Notes: generated from the sequence alone by a model not told the origin. DNA of 60,000 nt from Strigamia acuminata (GCA_949358305.1 OX442321.1:8707605-8767604), one strand, 5' to 3'; positions 25,501-38,512 are shown, counted from the stretch's first letter. Numbers and translations: made by a program.

Positions 25501-28500
25501 TTTCTGCCACCAATATGTCGCTGGGCGACGATCAGGTGATGAGTGACTCGTGCCGCATCGTGTTGGCTCTCGGCGCAAATAAAACGTCGTCAATTTTCAA
25601 TTTTTTTTTAATTAATTTTTTTTTTAATTTGGTGATGGAAGTTGCATTTTTCAATGAAATCGTTTTATCTTTTTCAGTGAGTTAGCAATTTTTTTTTTTT
25701 TTTTTTTTAATCATTATTATTTTTTTTTTAATATTAATTTTTTTAATTTCTATTTTTAAAACACCAAGTTTAATTCTTCCTTTTGCTATTCGTCCCATCA
25801 CGGGCCCTTGTGGCATTTCAATTCAATTAGCACTGACGTCGTTTTATTCTCACTCGTCTCAAAAATGCCTGTCGGCACTGTTATATGAAGTAATTTTCTT
25901 TGTTCTACGTTTTATCCTTTTTGAGGGCGAGTAATTCGAGAGGAGTGGCGAGAATTTGGTGGCGGCTGCAAATGCTTTTACGTTCTTCTTCCTCTTTTCG
26001 CTCGCAACCCCGCTTGATTTTTCTTTCTTCGACTGCGAGGAGTTTTAATTTGAGAACGTTCAGAAATTTGATGCCGTTTTCGCAAAAACGCGGCAAGGAA
26101 ATTTGATAAGTTAATCAGATTGTCATTGAATCTAATTACGTTTCGATGGCGAGCTTAAAGGGTTAGTTTCAATCTCGGTTGTAGTTTTTTCTAACCAATT
26201 AGAAAAAAAATTCGAAAAGATTTGGCGCCTTGCGATATATTTTTGTGTTTCTCGATGAGAGAAATGCTAAATCTTTTACATACGTCTTACTCATTACAAA
26301 CTGTAAACAGTTGAAACTCTCCCGAGAACGTTTTATCAAGGCGCGAGCTAAAAGTCAAGCAAAGTTCAACTTTAAGAGAGAAACTCAAAGAGCAGAGAAG
26401 AGCAGCTTAGGAGGCAAGTAAACTTCTTTTAGAGGATTCAATCTTGCAAGCAGATTAGTTTGTTCTAGGAAGCTAGGACTAAATACGCTGATGATGAACC
26501 AACTGTAATCTTGTAGTGGGTATTAGCAATGTCGAATGAAGTGCCTTGGAGAAGAGCAAATCTGTCGCAAGTTTCTGTTAGCTGGTTTAGCATGTCCTCT
26601 TTCCCACCAACACTCGCGCTGGATGTCAACAAGAACGTCTTTAAAGCTCAGCAATGCGCGAGATGCTGGTTGCTTATTTTGTTACAAGTTAATTAGGGTG
26701 ATAGAATGTGTGGGTAATATGGGGGTTGGTGTAATCTTGTCGAACAGTTGGGGTCGATGCAATGTAATCTGGTTGCCCGGACTACATTGGTCTGGTTTCT
26801 ACTTGTCGCATCAATCTGATTTGCTTTGTGCATAGGTGACGAGCAGGGAAAATTGATTTTTCCTTTTTTTAGTCTTCTCCATTCAAATTTTTCCCTTCCC
26901 TATTCTTGCATTCAAATCTCTCGACCTTCTGTCACACCCACAGCTGGAGAAAAGCTAATCAAGGAGACCTCTGAATGAGTTCAGTGGGTTTGGATGAAGT
27001 GCATGGAGGGGCTGCAGCTATCCACATATTGGATCGACACGACAAGAGAAATGTATATCTTAATCTGATTTAATTTTTTTTTCTTTTTCTGACTCAAATA
27101 AGTTATATATCTAAAAAGAAATCAAAAGAAATAAATAAATAAAATTGATCTATGATTGGCTTTGAAATGGAATGTCGACGTGGGAATCCCTATGGCTTTT
27201 CACCTGGGATTTTGCTTGGCTGTTTTTCTTTTGTTTGTAACGTACAAGTTAAATCGATAGAATGGAATTGTTTCGGGACTGAGGTTTTAAATGACAAGGG
27301 TTTTGTTAAATTTTGTATAAATATTTTTAAATATCGTGTGAGAGAGAGACTCGTGTTTAATTTAGATAAGAAGTTTGAAGAAATGTAGGCCGATTTAATT
27401 AATACGCTTATCTAGCTCGAATTATAAGAGCTCGTGTTTATTTACTCGCTATGATGGTAGGCCACAAATTATTTTTATGTGCTGGCTCGTTTTTCTTGTT
27501 GGTGCGTTGTGTATACTGGCAGCATTCTCTGTTGTCTTCGCCGTCCACGTCTTCTCTCATTTTGCCGCTCTTTAATCTGTTGTCATGGTTACAAGAACAA
27601 TTTGTCATGTGACTTGTGGCTGTGCGAGAGAGAAACTTCTTTTAATGGCCACGCACTCTCTCGGCTTGGTCTTTGATGGGCTAAAGTCGACGCTAGAGCT
27701 GCTGGTGCGTGATGACTGTGCGCGCCTTCCTCTCTACCACATCATCCATCCCTCTACATGCCACTTACCCCTTTCTTTCCTCTCAATTTCTCCTCGGTCC
27801 TGCCGTTTTAATGTCGACTTAATACAGCTCTTTGAGGTTGCCAACTTTCGAAGCAATTTGATGTTGCTGCTGGTGTTGGCGCCAAATAAACACGACATCA
27901 AAAAGAAGTGAAATGCCAAGTTGTTTCGAACAATAAACAGCACTCGACTGCGGTTTTTTCGACTTGGGATCGATGAGGTGCAAACGATGATTTCGAATTA
28001 GTAGTAGTAGGTCTAAAAAGTTGGACATTGTCCCTCTTATTGATCAGAGAGGAAGTAAGTAGTGCAGTGGTGGTGGGTGTTGGGTGGATGGGGTCTTAGA
28101 TGTTGAGCTGGGCCAATTAAACTCTCGTGGGAGAAGGAACTATCCCCGGCATGTCTGTCTTTGGTGGCAATTTGTCCGTGACCTGTCAGAGCAGTGGAAG
28201 TTTATTACTGGGCATGGGAGCAGATGGGAGGAAAAGGGAAAAGCACATGGTGGAAACACTTGCGCCCAACAACAAGACACGCTCTTGTGCGTTTGACAGT
28301 TGCATTTCGCTTGACAGATACACACAATCAGAGTGAGATATTAGAATTTGTGTAAAGGTGTTATTAGGGTGCAGAAATTGAAGGAGAAGATGGTTGAAGC
28401 AGTTAGACGCTCCATTAAGCAAATTATCTGCGAGTGAGTGTTGTGTTATTGATTTAGCAACATTTTGTTTTATTCTCTTTTCTAAATGCGTGCATTTAAT

Positions 28501-28663
28501 TTGAATGTTTGAGGTTTCGGCTGATGTGAAGGAGAAGCAAGGAGGAGAAGTGGAGAACGGAGACGTTATTTGGGAACTAATTTGAATGCGTTGAGATTTA
28601 TCTTACGTTTATATGTTAATGTGGTTGGAACAGCTTTAATATATGAAATTGGTTTATTTGCAG
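22576..28663 (+). other. Neuroligin intron, about 6.1 kb
   Basis: The intron runs from GTAGAA at 22576 to TTTATTTGCAG ending at 28663. The ORFs inside it (for example 25371-25685 and 26536-26835) show no family signature and have no supporting splice context. Long T runs occur near 25690-25745. Nothing else is supported here. Confidence 0.8.
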
Positions 28664-29634
28664 ACATGAGACCGAAAGTGCGACACCATTATCGCGCGCA
28701 CAAACTATCAGTGTGGATGCGTCTCATCCCAGACATTCATCGCGTCGGTGCAGGCACGTCCTCCATCCAGCACCACTTGCTAGACAATCACGACGACCCG
28801 AGCACTTTCGAAGGCAGAGTGCGCTTATTGCCTCTGCCTTGGCCGACAGTGATGTCGCCGCACTTAATTCCGACCTCGCCTGACCCCGGACCTGCAGTCT
28901 TTGCCAACCGCTCCACGGATCAAAACGCTGGAGCAAGAGCAGCACCTGCAAGCGACGTTTGGTCCACGGTGACCCCTGCAGCAGCCGGTGGCATGGACCA
29001 AGTGGTCGCCGGCAGCGATGTGGGATCGACGAAGAATAATTCGGACCCCCATCGCGTCGAAGCCGTTTCACCGGGAAGTTATTCGACTGCTCTTAGTGTT
29101 ACCATCGCCGTGGGCTGTTCACTGCTCATCTTGAACGTGCTCATCTTTGCTGGAGTCTACTACCAACGTGACAAAAACCGCATCCAGGCCAAGTTGCAGG
29201 AACGCGCCACCTATCAAACCAAGAAAGATTTGGACGATCCGCCTCCACCCCTGCCCACAGGACTGCCTCATCACTTACCGCAGCAATCTCTGATGCTGAT
29301 GGGTGTGTCCGGTGGTGGTAGCCCGCACAAGCAAGGCCTGCCAAGCACGCCACCACCATCGCCGATACCTAAGAGAGGGCACTCGATGCACCATCTCCAT
29401 CAGGACTTCATGGACTCGCGACACGGCGGCATGGTCGCGGTGCTGCCCACGTCCGGCGGCGGAGGCATGGGCATGGGTGGCATGGGCATGGGGACGCACA
29501 CCCTCCCTCGAAAACCAACGGGGGTTCCGTCGGAGAACACATTGCCTGAGTCACAACCGTTGCTACTACAAAACGTGCCCACGTGGCAAATGCCTGCTCA
29601 CAAGAACTGCAACACGCAAGAAGTCAAAGTGTGA
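28664..29634 (+). CDS. Neuroligin, terminal coding exon (stalk, transmembrane helix, cytoplasmic tail)
   Basis: The exon follows TTTATTTGCAG. Its first codons give DMRPKVRHHYRAHKLSVWM, the neuroligin block that closes the extracellular domain (vertebrate IGLKPRVRDHYR..FWLEL). A Ser/Thr/Pro/Gly-rich stalk follows. A single hydrophobic helix covers about exon residues 141-165 (29086-29163), followed by basic residues (RDKNR). The tail of about 157 residues has a proline run (DDPPPPLPTGL), STPPPSPIPKR, a Gly/Met-rich segment (29455-29493) and ends NTQEVKV. The last four residues, EVKV, have the hydrophobic-x-hydrophobic form of a class II PDZ ligand, where vertebrate neuroligins end in a class I TTRV. 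The tail GC content is well above its surroundings. The stop is TGA. The product is expected in the postsynaptic membrane, with its tail binding scaffold proteins. Confidence 0.93.
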
Positions 29635-30689
29635 CATTGGTAGTGTGTGGCCTTGCGATGGTGCACCTGTACCGGATCTCCGATAACCTGGCCTGGGGCG
29701 ATCGCGCCCATTGTTTTCTCACGTGAAATGCATTCATTTCACCTCATTCCAACGTTGGTTTCTTGATGAGAAAGAAGAAAGGAAGAAAAATTGAAAAAAG
29801 AAAATTGAAAATTGAAAAATTTGAAGAAAGACATTTAGTGAAGAGAATGGATTAATATCATTACACTCAAAATACGTGGTCGTTGTTAAGAAAGGTGTAG
29901 AACTTTTACATTTCGAAAGGAAAAAAGAAAAAGTTAGTTTTTAGGTTTAAAATTTGCTAAAGGGGGGGGAAAAACAATCAAAGACTCATTTCTTTTTTAT
30001 TTGTTTTGTTTATTTTATTTTGGATTTTTATTAATTTTATTAATTTTTCTTCTAGTTGTGCCATTCTTTCGTCAATTTATGTTTTAACTTCTGATGATAT
30101 TCAAATTTAGGAATTTCTACATTTATTCTGTTGAAAGTATAACCGTCACATTAAAACGTGTGGTGGGACAAAGTATCATCCTTCTACTATCTTCAAACAC
30201 ATCATTGTCTTAAGAACAACAAACTTGACTTTTACTGGATGGAGAGACAACAAACTTGAATATACTTTCTCCTCTACTATAGTTTGTTCACTTTTACTAA
30301 ACTTTTAAGGTACAACAAGTGGTTTCAAATGCTTTGCTTCACAAAACATGGCGTCCCTGTGTTTTTCTCGAAAAAACAAACAGTGTTGGAGATAAAATTT
30401 CAAATGATTTTGTACGTGTTCACCGTCCCCGATCACGGTTTACGTTGTGAACTTAAAAGTCACATCCAACAGGAAGTGATGCCAACCCTTTGTAGCAGCT
30501 AAAAGAAAAAAAAATATTTGTGGACTTATTCTTTTCGTTTTATTTTTAGGCATTCGGAAATCTGCAGATTTGCTGTTTTTATTTTATGGTTTTTATTTTC
30601 AGAATTTTTAACCGTAGAATCAACTTATATAAGAGTGAAATTTATGGATAACAAATAGTTCATTTTAATTTATACAATCAAAAAAAATT

Positions 30690-30716
30690 ATTATTTATTT
30701 ATTTATTTATTTATTT
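30690..30716. repeat. (ATTT)n microsatellite
   Basis: This is a run of about six ATTT units, 3' of the neuroligin stop codon. Confidence 0.9.
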
Positions 30717-31388
30717 GGTTTAATTCCAGAAAATGTTTTTATCACCTTACTAAATAATGATATTAAAAAAAAAGAAAAAGAAAAAAAAAGCAGTACAAAT
30801 TTATTGTAATTGTAATAATTGAGTCAATTGATAAAAAATGAAATTTTTATTAGTCTGGTTTACATTTGTGATCAATTCTTTTTAATTAAACAATTTGGTA
30901 AAAAAAAATTGTTTCAATTATTAATTTTTTTTTATTATTGTTAATTATATTTCGTGTCTTTAGTTGCAGAAAAATAAGTGGTTTAAAGATATAAGCTACT
31001 TTGGTCCGGAAAAGTTTTTTTCTATTCGGAGGAAGGATCGCCACTACGTAAATGAAGTATCTCCACAGTTGGCGCCACTCGACGATCCTTAGAAGCGTTA
31101 GAAGTAGAAGTAGATATATTAAAACATCACCACTTACTTGTTAGCAATTAATGCTGGACAGCTGATAAAATTTTCATAAACCCAAACGGAATTGCATGTA
31201 GAGCGTATAAATATTAACAAGTTTGTTGAAAATTTATTTTAAATTTAATTCATACTTGATTTCGTTAAATTAGTACAAGAAAAATGCATTATAAAGTTGT
31301 ACATCATTTCGCGAGAACGCACGTATTAATGTAAATCACTGTAGTGGTTTTGTTTACTTAATGATCGTTGTCTTATTTTTAATTTTAG

Positions 31389-31451
31389 TCTAGCTCCAGT
31401 GTTGCTATGCGTCGCACACGATTTACAACCCTCAAATGAAGCCATCTCAAA
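31389..31451 (+). other. Exon-like 63-nt segment with strong splice sites
   Basis: The segment is bounded by TTTTTAATTTTAG and a GTAAGT donor. One phase is open throughout and reads LAPVLLCVAHDLQPSNEAIS. The length is a multiple of three. I do not recognise the peptide, and no partner exons were identified nearby. It could be an exon of an unrecognised + strand gene, an alternative or UTR exon, or chance. Confidence 0.2.
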
Positions 31452-32235
31452 GTAAGTTGTAATTATCTACTTAAATCCTCGCTTAAATTTATCACCTTCG
31501 TTAAGCTATAGCAACCGACAAAGACTTTGCCTAGATAGTACACGCACACTATTCTCTGTTGTGTTTATCTATTTTATCTATTTTCTTTTCTCCCTTATAT
31601 TTCGAGTGATCAATTGATGACGTAAAGTAGTCACTTATCTGCAAATATGGCGCTTGCTTTCTCATGTTTTTTTTTTCTTCTTTCTTTTCTTATTATATAT
31701 ATTTTTTTCATCCGTACATTGTGAAACTTGAGCTTGAAGCTGGTGCAGTTTCTTTTATGAATGTCGTAAATTTGTGCCTTAGAGCACGGGAAGGATGTTG
31801 GAAGGGATTCTTTTATCGTCCACTGAATCTCGCTGTTCTTTATATGGGATTGAGGAGGCAAAGAACGGTTGTGTTGTGAGAGGAGAATTCGCTTTACCTC
31901 CTCACTAGCAGACGGATCAAAAGTGGACCATGTGACCATATGCCTAAGAGAAAGGGAGAAGCAGGAAGGGGGCTAGACTCAATAAGGTTGAAGCTCCGAT
32001 GTGATCAAGGCTGCAGTCTTACATTCTATCCGATTTAAAGCTAGGCAAGAGGAAAGGAAAATGATTTAACAGTACAGATTGAATTTTTACTTTGCTGCCA
32101 ACTACTCCACTTTAATGAGATTATATCCTTCGTTAGATTGAAACGCAATCAATCGGTGATTTATTTCCAATTTACAGACGATTAAATAATTATTAAAACG
32201 TCAGTCCGTCTTCTCTTAGTGTATATCGCTATGTG

Positions 32236-32568
32236 TAAAAAGAACGAAGTGGCTACGTTCATGTCCGACGTGAACGTATTATTTTCATGACGCGCTGTGA
32301 TTGGTTGAGAGATGCATTGAAATACATTGATAAAAATCCTCATTTTGTCAACTTTGCTAAAAACGGATAAGGTTAGGTCTGGGGGGGTCAAGGGGGGGCT
32401 ACGACCCCCCTTGTAAGAAAAAAAGAAGCTAAAATCTCGAAAACATTGAATTTGAGAAAAATTACGTTGAGGAAACGAACCGACATGAATAGATCTCAGC
32501 CAATCACAGCGCGTCATGAAAATAATACGTTCATGTCGGACATGAACGTAGCCACTGCCTAAAAAGAA
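32236..32568. mobile_element. MITE-like element with long terminal inverted repeats and 9-bp target duplication
   Basis: TAAAAAGAA occurs at 32236-32244 and again at 32560-32568, flanking a 315-bp element. Its ends are inverted repeats of about 60 bp: AGTGGCTACGTTCATGTCCG begins at 32248, and its complement ends at 32556. The arms stay nearly identical through the CATGACGCGCTGTGATTGG segment. The centre has a G7...G7...C6 hairpin (32381-32410). There is no transposase; the long minus-strand ORF spanning it is a shadow. A 9-bp duplication suits Mutator-like elements and is also within the range given for Merlin. Confidence 0.78.
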
Positions 32569-35500
32569 AGTAGAAATTTTAATAATAATTAGATACTGTG
32601 CAAACTGCAAGGGATATCAGCCTTGGGAAAATGAATTTTTTTGTGCATTCAACACATTTATTTAAGTTATTTCACACGGGTGTCTGGAGTTTGGATTCTT
32701 TTCTCAGATTGTCACGTTGAAATATTCATTCCAGAGTGATTTTTACCTTGATTTTAATCCAGAGGTATTTTTATGTTTATCTTATAAAATGTTAAACAAC
32801 TGATGATCTTTTAACTAATATTGATGTGTAATTTTTTTGCTTATTATATATTTATGCTATTAAATATGCATAAAGTTTTTTTTTTTATCTTGGGTTTTGA
32901 TGCTTTTTTGTGGCGCCAGCAGTCTGAAGACAAGTCCAGGTGTGGGAATGAAAGCATTGAAAAAATTACAATTTTAAGAGAAAATCTAGTCTTTTAATGC
33001 TGCCATATATTTCTTTTCTTTTCTTTTCTGTACCTATACGTATAAATCCTGTGGAATATTCAAGAGGATTAAAAATAAATAAATGTGTGTGGGGAAGTTG
33101 AAGGAAGAAGAAATGAACAGGTAAGAATACGATTTTATTCTGACAGCTGTTTAAAATTTATTTCTAGACCGTAATAAGTAAATTAAATTTATTTGAATCA
33201 TGCTAGTCGTTTCTATCTAGATTCATGCCAAGATTTAACGTCTGTAAGAAGGGAATTTGTTGCGCGAGTGAAGAGAGTTAGCAAAAATGGCAGAAAACGA
33301 TGAATAATGAATTTTAGAATTTTTTTTAATGTTCTTTTTTTAATATAAATTTTTATATTTTTACCTGAAAAAATATATATATTTATTTTTATAAAAAGAA
33401 ATTGGGGAAACAAAATGGTTGTTAAATAGGATTTGTTTTGACGGATGTTTTATTGCCAGCATTTGGGATTTCGAAAATAATGGAAACAAGTTTGTTTCAC
33501 AGGATGAATGTTCCCTACGGGAGATAAATTATGGTATTTGCACCTGACATGCCGAGTATAAACGAGACCTGTTTAGTGTTTGCACTAGGCTTAGGGTTAA
33601 AAGGGGCGAGTGGAGTGGGAGTGGGATTATGTGTTTTTAGATTTAAGAAGTTTTTCCATGATGAATGGATGGATAGGAAGAGAAGCTAGTAGCTATTTAG
33701 ATGAATTTCATTTATCATTGGCCAAGTTCCGTCATCAGCAACTTGTCTGATTTGCTACGGCTTGGATTGATTGGATTTGCGAGTGTTGTTGGCAACTAGT
33801 GCTTCCACTATCATCGAGACGGAATAAATTAGACATAAAGATGGCTGACGTGGGGTGTTTTTCTAGTGGAAATGGGTCTGAAAATATGACAAGTAACGGT
33901 AATTGACATTGGCATCGTGGGGTGACACATTTTTCAGCGAACTAAGTGTAATTTTTGATGATTTTTGCACATGTGAGAATGGTGTTTGTTGGCAGTAATA
34001 AATGTCTGGTGCAGCAATGCCAATGTGTAATTGCCATGTGTGAAAGTTGAATTTCTCATATAGTTCACTGTGAGTGTCATTGGTTAATTAACGTGCTTTA
34101 GACAGAGCAAAAAAAAGGGGATGAAAACAGCTGAACGACGCTTGGAATGGGGAGAATTTTGCTGAAATTACTGGATGTATTTGGTGAGTGATGTTACGAA
34201 TTGGAAGCACGCAGTCATAGAATGAGTGTCTTGCAAGACGATGTAGGGATGGATGGGTGGGTGGGTGGGGGTGTTTAAGAGGTTTCTTTCTGCGCAGTAC
34301 GCGGAACATTTTCGCTGACTCTTCTAAGAGGCACATTATGCTTTTGCTGCAGGTCATTAAAAGACACACTTAGGCCTATTCAAAGTTTCACTCTTCTCTT
34401 TTTCTACGTTGGGGTTGGGCGTTGAAAACAGTTGTAAAATGTGTTCCGTCGCAGAAAAAAGAAGAGAAAGAAGAGAAAAAAACTAGTGTCATTGATGGCT
34501 TGCTCTTAAAGGGTTTAAGTTTGACGGGTTTTAATCTAAACTTATGATTCGATATGTAATAGTAAAAAGTAGTACTCAAATTGTTTCGTGGCCTTTCGTG
34601 GAAACATTTGCATTTCAATAGACACTTCTGCGAAAAAATGTTGCTGAGGGAGTCATTAGGTTTTGATTGGGTTTTGGGAACTTCATTACGTTTTTAACAG
34701 TTGTTTATGGGTACTTAGCATGGGCAATTTTTGCAAACTTCTACATAAATAAACTTTGTTTGTTTGTCTACAGACCTTTAATTATTATGTGAACTTGTAA
34801 TGAAGACCACAATCTTTCAAAATGTTATTTAGACTAAACTAAACAACATTTATGAACTCAACATTTAAACACAGCATTTAACACCTCAATTTAACCTCAA
34901 ATTTGGTGTTTATTTGGTCTGGTCACCTGAGTTGAGTTTTTTTTTCTTCGATTAGTCTGCTCTAGTTGGTAAAACTATGCACTTAGACTGGTTTAAATCA
35001 GATAAACCAGTATAAATGACTTTTCAAATGTTTGTACAAATCTAATCCTAAAAGAAGATTACCATTTTACAATCTGTAGACGGTCGGAATAAAAACAAGA
35101 CACAAAAGGAAAGAAAGCAAAACCAGAGAAGTAAAAGCAAACCAGTTAAGGCTCTGATAAAAGCAAGAAAGGAACCTTTAGTCAGGTACTTCTCACGAGG
35201 CGATCAGAGAGTTGGAGTGCAAAAATTCTGCTAATTAAGTTTTTTATTTGAATGTTAAAAAGTTGTAGGTTGTTGGAGTGAAGTTGAAGTTTGTAGAGCA
35301 AACAGTTTAAAAGTGGTGGAACACTTGTGGACATTGGAAATTGATTCTTCTCTCTTTTACCAAAGGGAACATTATTTGTTTGAGGTTCATGGACTTCGAT
35401 GATACGATGGCGAACGGATTATGTCGCACGGATACCATTTCGTCCCATTTTTTTTCACTTGTTATTGTTGACACGTGGTAATCACTAGGCCGGGCTCTGA

Positions 35501-36691
35501 GAACGGTGCACGTGCACTGACAGGCAGCGCTGTCGACATGATTGGGGATATGTTATCAGCGTCAAGGGAGACGTTTAACTCGCTGTTGTGCGTGAAGGGA
35601 TGATGATACGATTTGGTGCAGGAGTATTTAGGAATTAAATGTTTTTTTATGGCAGAAAAATCTTTTTCTCAAACTTTTTTTTTTTTTTTTTTTTTTTTAC
35701 ATTTTTAAATTCAATTTTGTTGTTGTTAACGATGTCAAGTGGGAATGGCAAGCAGCTGGCAAGGTCTTGGCAATTTCTATTGGCCAACAAGCACTTAAGT
35801 AAAAGAAGTAGATAAACACAAATCACTAGAAACGAGAACATTCCAATGCGACAGTGTGTCCTGGTGCCCGTGTTTGCACGCTTTGGTCGTTACCCACCCT
35901 GTGCACCCCCTTTTCTCAGTATGACATGCTGCAGCTTTTGTTGTTTCTGATTTATTTTTGCCTTATTAGGAACAGGACAATTCGAGAAAAAAAATACTTT
36001 CATTGCAATGGTTTAGAGGATTCAATTCAGCACAAAGAAACTTCCAAGAATGACAAGAAAATTGCATTGCTGCAAATGGAAAATTAATGAGATTTTTTTC
36101 TTACTGCTATTGGAGTTTTTAAGGTGGTTGCAATGTGTAGAGAATTTATGATAATACCGTATTCATATTTTCATTTGCGAATGAGTAAAAACGAAAGTTT
36201 CTTGGCAAACATTTATATTTTAGCATTAGACAATGTTTTGCAGTTTGCTATTGATTTTTCCTCGCTTGTATCGTTAGTTGTTGTCTGTGGTTATTTTCCT
36301 CCAAGCATTATTCTTTTTTCTAGGTGTGATACGTGCAATTTGCATGCTAAGACATAAGTGACGTGGTCATTGGCAATGTCCACAGAATTGCCATGTTCCA
36401 TTTGATGCAATTACTTAAACTTGTTCAGCCCTGGCTTTGAGTATTAATAAATTGTCGAGTATGTTTGCCTGATTTTGCTGCTTGTCATTTTATGTCAATT
36501 GCTTTTTCTTTCTTACGGGAGTTTTTGACATGTCGTATTAATCTTATGAATTTATTTGTTTGTCAATCTTGATTTTTTATTTTTTTTTTTATTTTGTTCT
36601 TTTTCTTTTTTTTGCGGGGGAAAATTGAGTTTGAGTAAAATGGAAAGCGAGTTGCTCTTGAATTGAGTCTTTTCCCTATTGTATATTTCAT

Positions 36692-36707
36692 TGTGTGTGT
36701 GTGTGTG
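36692..36707. repeat. (TG)8 microsatellite
   Basis: This is an uninterrupted TG dinucleotide run in the intergenic region. Confidence 0.9.
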
Positions 36708-37345
36708 AAAAATCTTAAAAGTTTTGTTGAAATTGAGTTTGGAGTAACCGCCCCAAGAGATGGGACACTGGACTTACCTTGAGGTAATTACCGGACCCGT
36801 AGTTTGAAGACAGAGAATCTTGTCTCGTTTTTTACGTGATGGAGGCAAATCTCGGGGGGAATCTTTTGCGCCTACACGCCTTCCGTTTGCTTTTATATGA
36901 CTCGAGACAAGAACACCTGGATACAGGATAAAATCAGTGAAGTGAATTAAATTGGAAGAAAGTTCAAACTAAATAAAGACTTTAATTTTTAATATTTATT
37001 TTTGCACTTTAAAACCTCGCCTTTAAACGGAGAGGAACGTGGGGGGTGATATTGGATCATTTGTGTGTATGTGTGCATCTACGTTTATATGAAATTGAGA
37101 CCTTAAATTCGACTTAAGCCAATTTTTTTTAATAGCTGTCGTTGAGAACGGGATAAGATGACAATTTGTGAGATGTAAAGATACAAACAATGTTGGTGGC
37201 GTATTTACTTTTTAACCCCATTTTTATAGTTTTATCAAATGACTCGAAGCGAGCACCGTGCAACAGTTATAAAGCTAAACGACTATGGGCCAGTTTATGA
37301 AATGATGAAGCAGATTCGGTCCTTCACTGCTCATTTCGGCGGTGG

Positions 37346-37357
37346 TCACTAGATGGC
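37346..37357 (+). promoter_or_regulatory. CTCF-like motif
   Basis: TCACTAGATGGC matches 11 of 12 positions of CCASYAGRKGGC. It continues GGC, and AGATGGCG is close to the fly CTCF half-motif. It lies about 500 bp before the CRE/TATA promoter candidate. Confidence 0.45.
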
Positions 37358-37636
37358 GGCAACTAACGCCCATGTAAACGACTCTAGGGGAATAAAATGA
37401 CCAAGATTTAATATTTGAATGCGTTTATAACGAATCGTGGAGTAATAATAAGAAAAGGCTGTTTTGTTATAACGGGAAAAGGAACACCCCCTCGAGCCCA
37501 CCCCGTGGGAAGCCGCAGAATGCGTTTGGCCTGGGAGAGCTGATCCTTTATAAGGAGGTCGTAAACGCGACCACTGAGCCGTTAATTTGCACGCGCCACT
37601 GAAGTGGGCCTGCGGTGGTTTATCAGTTCCTCTGAA

Positions 37637-37703
37637 GTCTCTCCTCTTCTCTTCTCTCTTCTCGCTCTCTCTCTCTCTCTCCTCTCTCTCTCTTTCTCTC
37701 TCC
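37637..37703. repeat. (CT)n pyrimidine tract
   Basis: This is an almost pure CT tract interrupted by a few T and one G. It sits inside a locally GC-richer block (about 37460-37860), upstream of a CRE/TATA pair. CT/GA tracts are common in invertebrate promoters (GAGA-type sites). Confidence 0.85.
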
Positions 37704-37849
37704 TGACCTCCTTCCATCTATCCCCCTTGAGCGAGTCTCTCTTTCGTCTTTGGCTAGTTGGCTAGAGTAGCTTTCTGGCAATGTGACAGGAATGTAGGAA
37801 ACAGCAGGAACCCTGACCCGACGTCACTCGCGGGTCACTGAGTTTGTGA

Positions 37850-37888
37850 TGACGTCAGACAGATTGGGAAATGGAAAGCGTATATAAG
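37850..37888 (+). promoter_or_regulatory. Candidate core promoter: CRE plus TATA box
   Basis: A palindromic CRE, TGACGTCA (37850-37857), is followed 23 bp later by TATATAAG (37881-37888), a spacing typical of CRE-driven TATA promoters. A second ACGTCA core lies about 35 bp upstream, inside TGACCCG...CGGGTCA, an everted pair of nuclear-receptor-like half-sites (37814-37837). A CT tract lies upstream. No coding exon recognised downstream fits it, so the transcript is unknown. Confidence 0.4.
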
Positions 37889-38500
37889 TCTTTGTATAAA
37901 CGAAAATTTTGGCCGAATGACTTTTGGAACATTACCGATTCAACCGAGCAAAGAGTTTTGTTGCTTCGCGGACCCTCCTTTCTTTTTCTCTTCTTTTCTT
38001 ACATATGTTGTATGTTGGAAAGTTTTTCGGACTTTTTTTTCTTTTTATTTTCCAGATACAAGATAATGAATTTTTTTTTTTTTTTTTTGGTCGAGATATT
38101 CTTTGATAATCTTAAGTGAATTAAACTGTTCGAGTCCCGTGTAAGTGAAAAAGGGATCTTCTATTTAGTAAATTGAAAGGGAAGAAGAACAAATGGGGCT
38201 TTGTTTTTTCTTCTCCACGTAAGTATGAACAATGAGAAGTATAAGTAATTCGTGTTATCATTAGATTTGCAAGCTGCTTATTTGGCATTCATTGGATGTA
38301 GCAAACATTTTTCTTTTTATTTAATTTTGCGGCGAACTTTTTCTATTAAACTTTGTTCAATTTGATGTCTGCAAATGGTTAATGGCTTAATGTTGATCTT
38401 GCGTTGGATACGGGAGTTAGTCCAATCAGAAACTAAAATGTCCCCATACTTAAAGCTACAAGTGAATGCCAAGGAGATGGACCGGAAATGACTGCATCGT

Positions 38501-38512
38501 TCACCAGGTGGC
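38501..38512 (+). promoter_or_regulatory. CTCF-like motif
   Basis: TCACCAGGTGGC, followed by GACA, matches 11 of 12 positions of the CTCF core. Confidence 0.4.

Noticed and set aside
25371-25685. 104-codon + strand ORF in a neuroligin intron
   Set aside because: It shows no recognisable domain, ends in low-complexity F/N runs, and has no splice or promoter support.
29275-29686. ORFs on both strands overlapping the neuroligin tail
   Set aside because: They are shadows of the GC-rich coding exon. The neuroligin frame alone has homology and splice support.
32182-32610. 142-codon minus-strand ORF
   Set aside because: It spans the inverted-repeat mobile element and encodes nothing recognisable.
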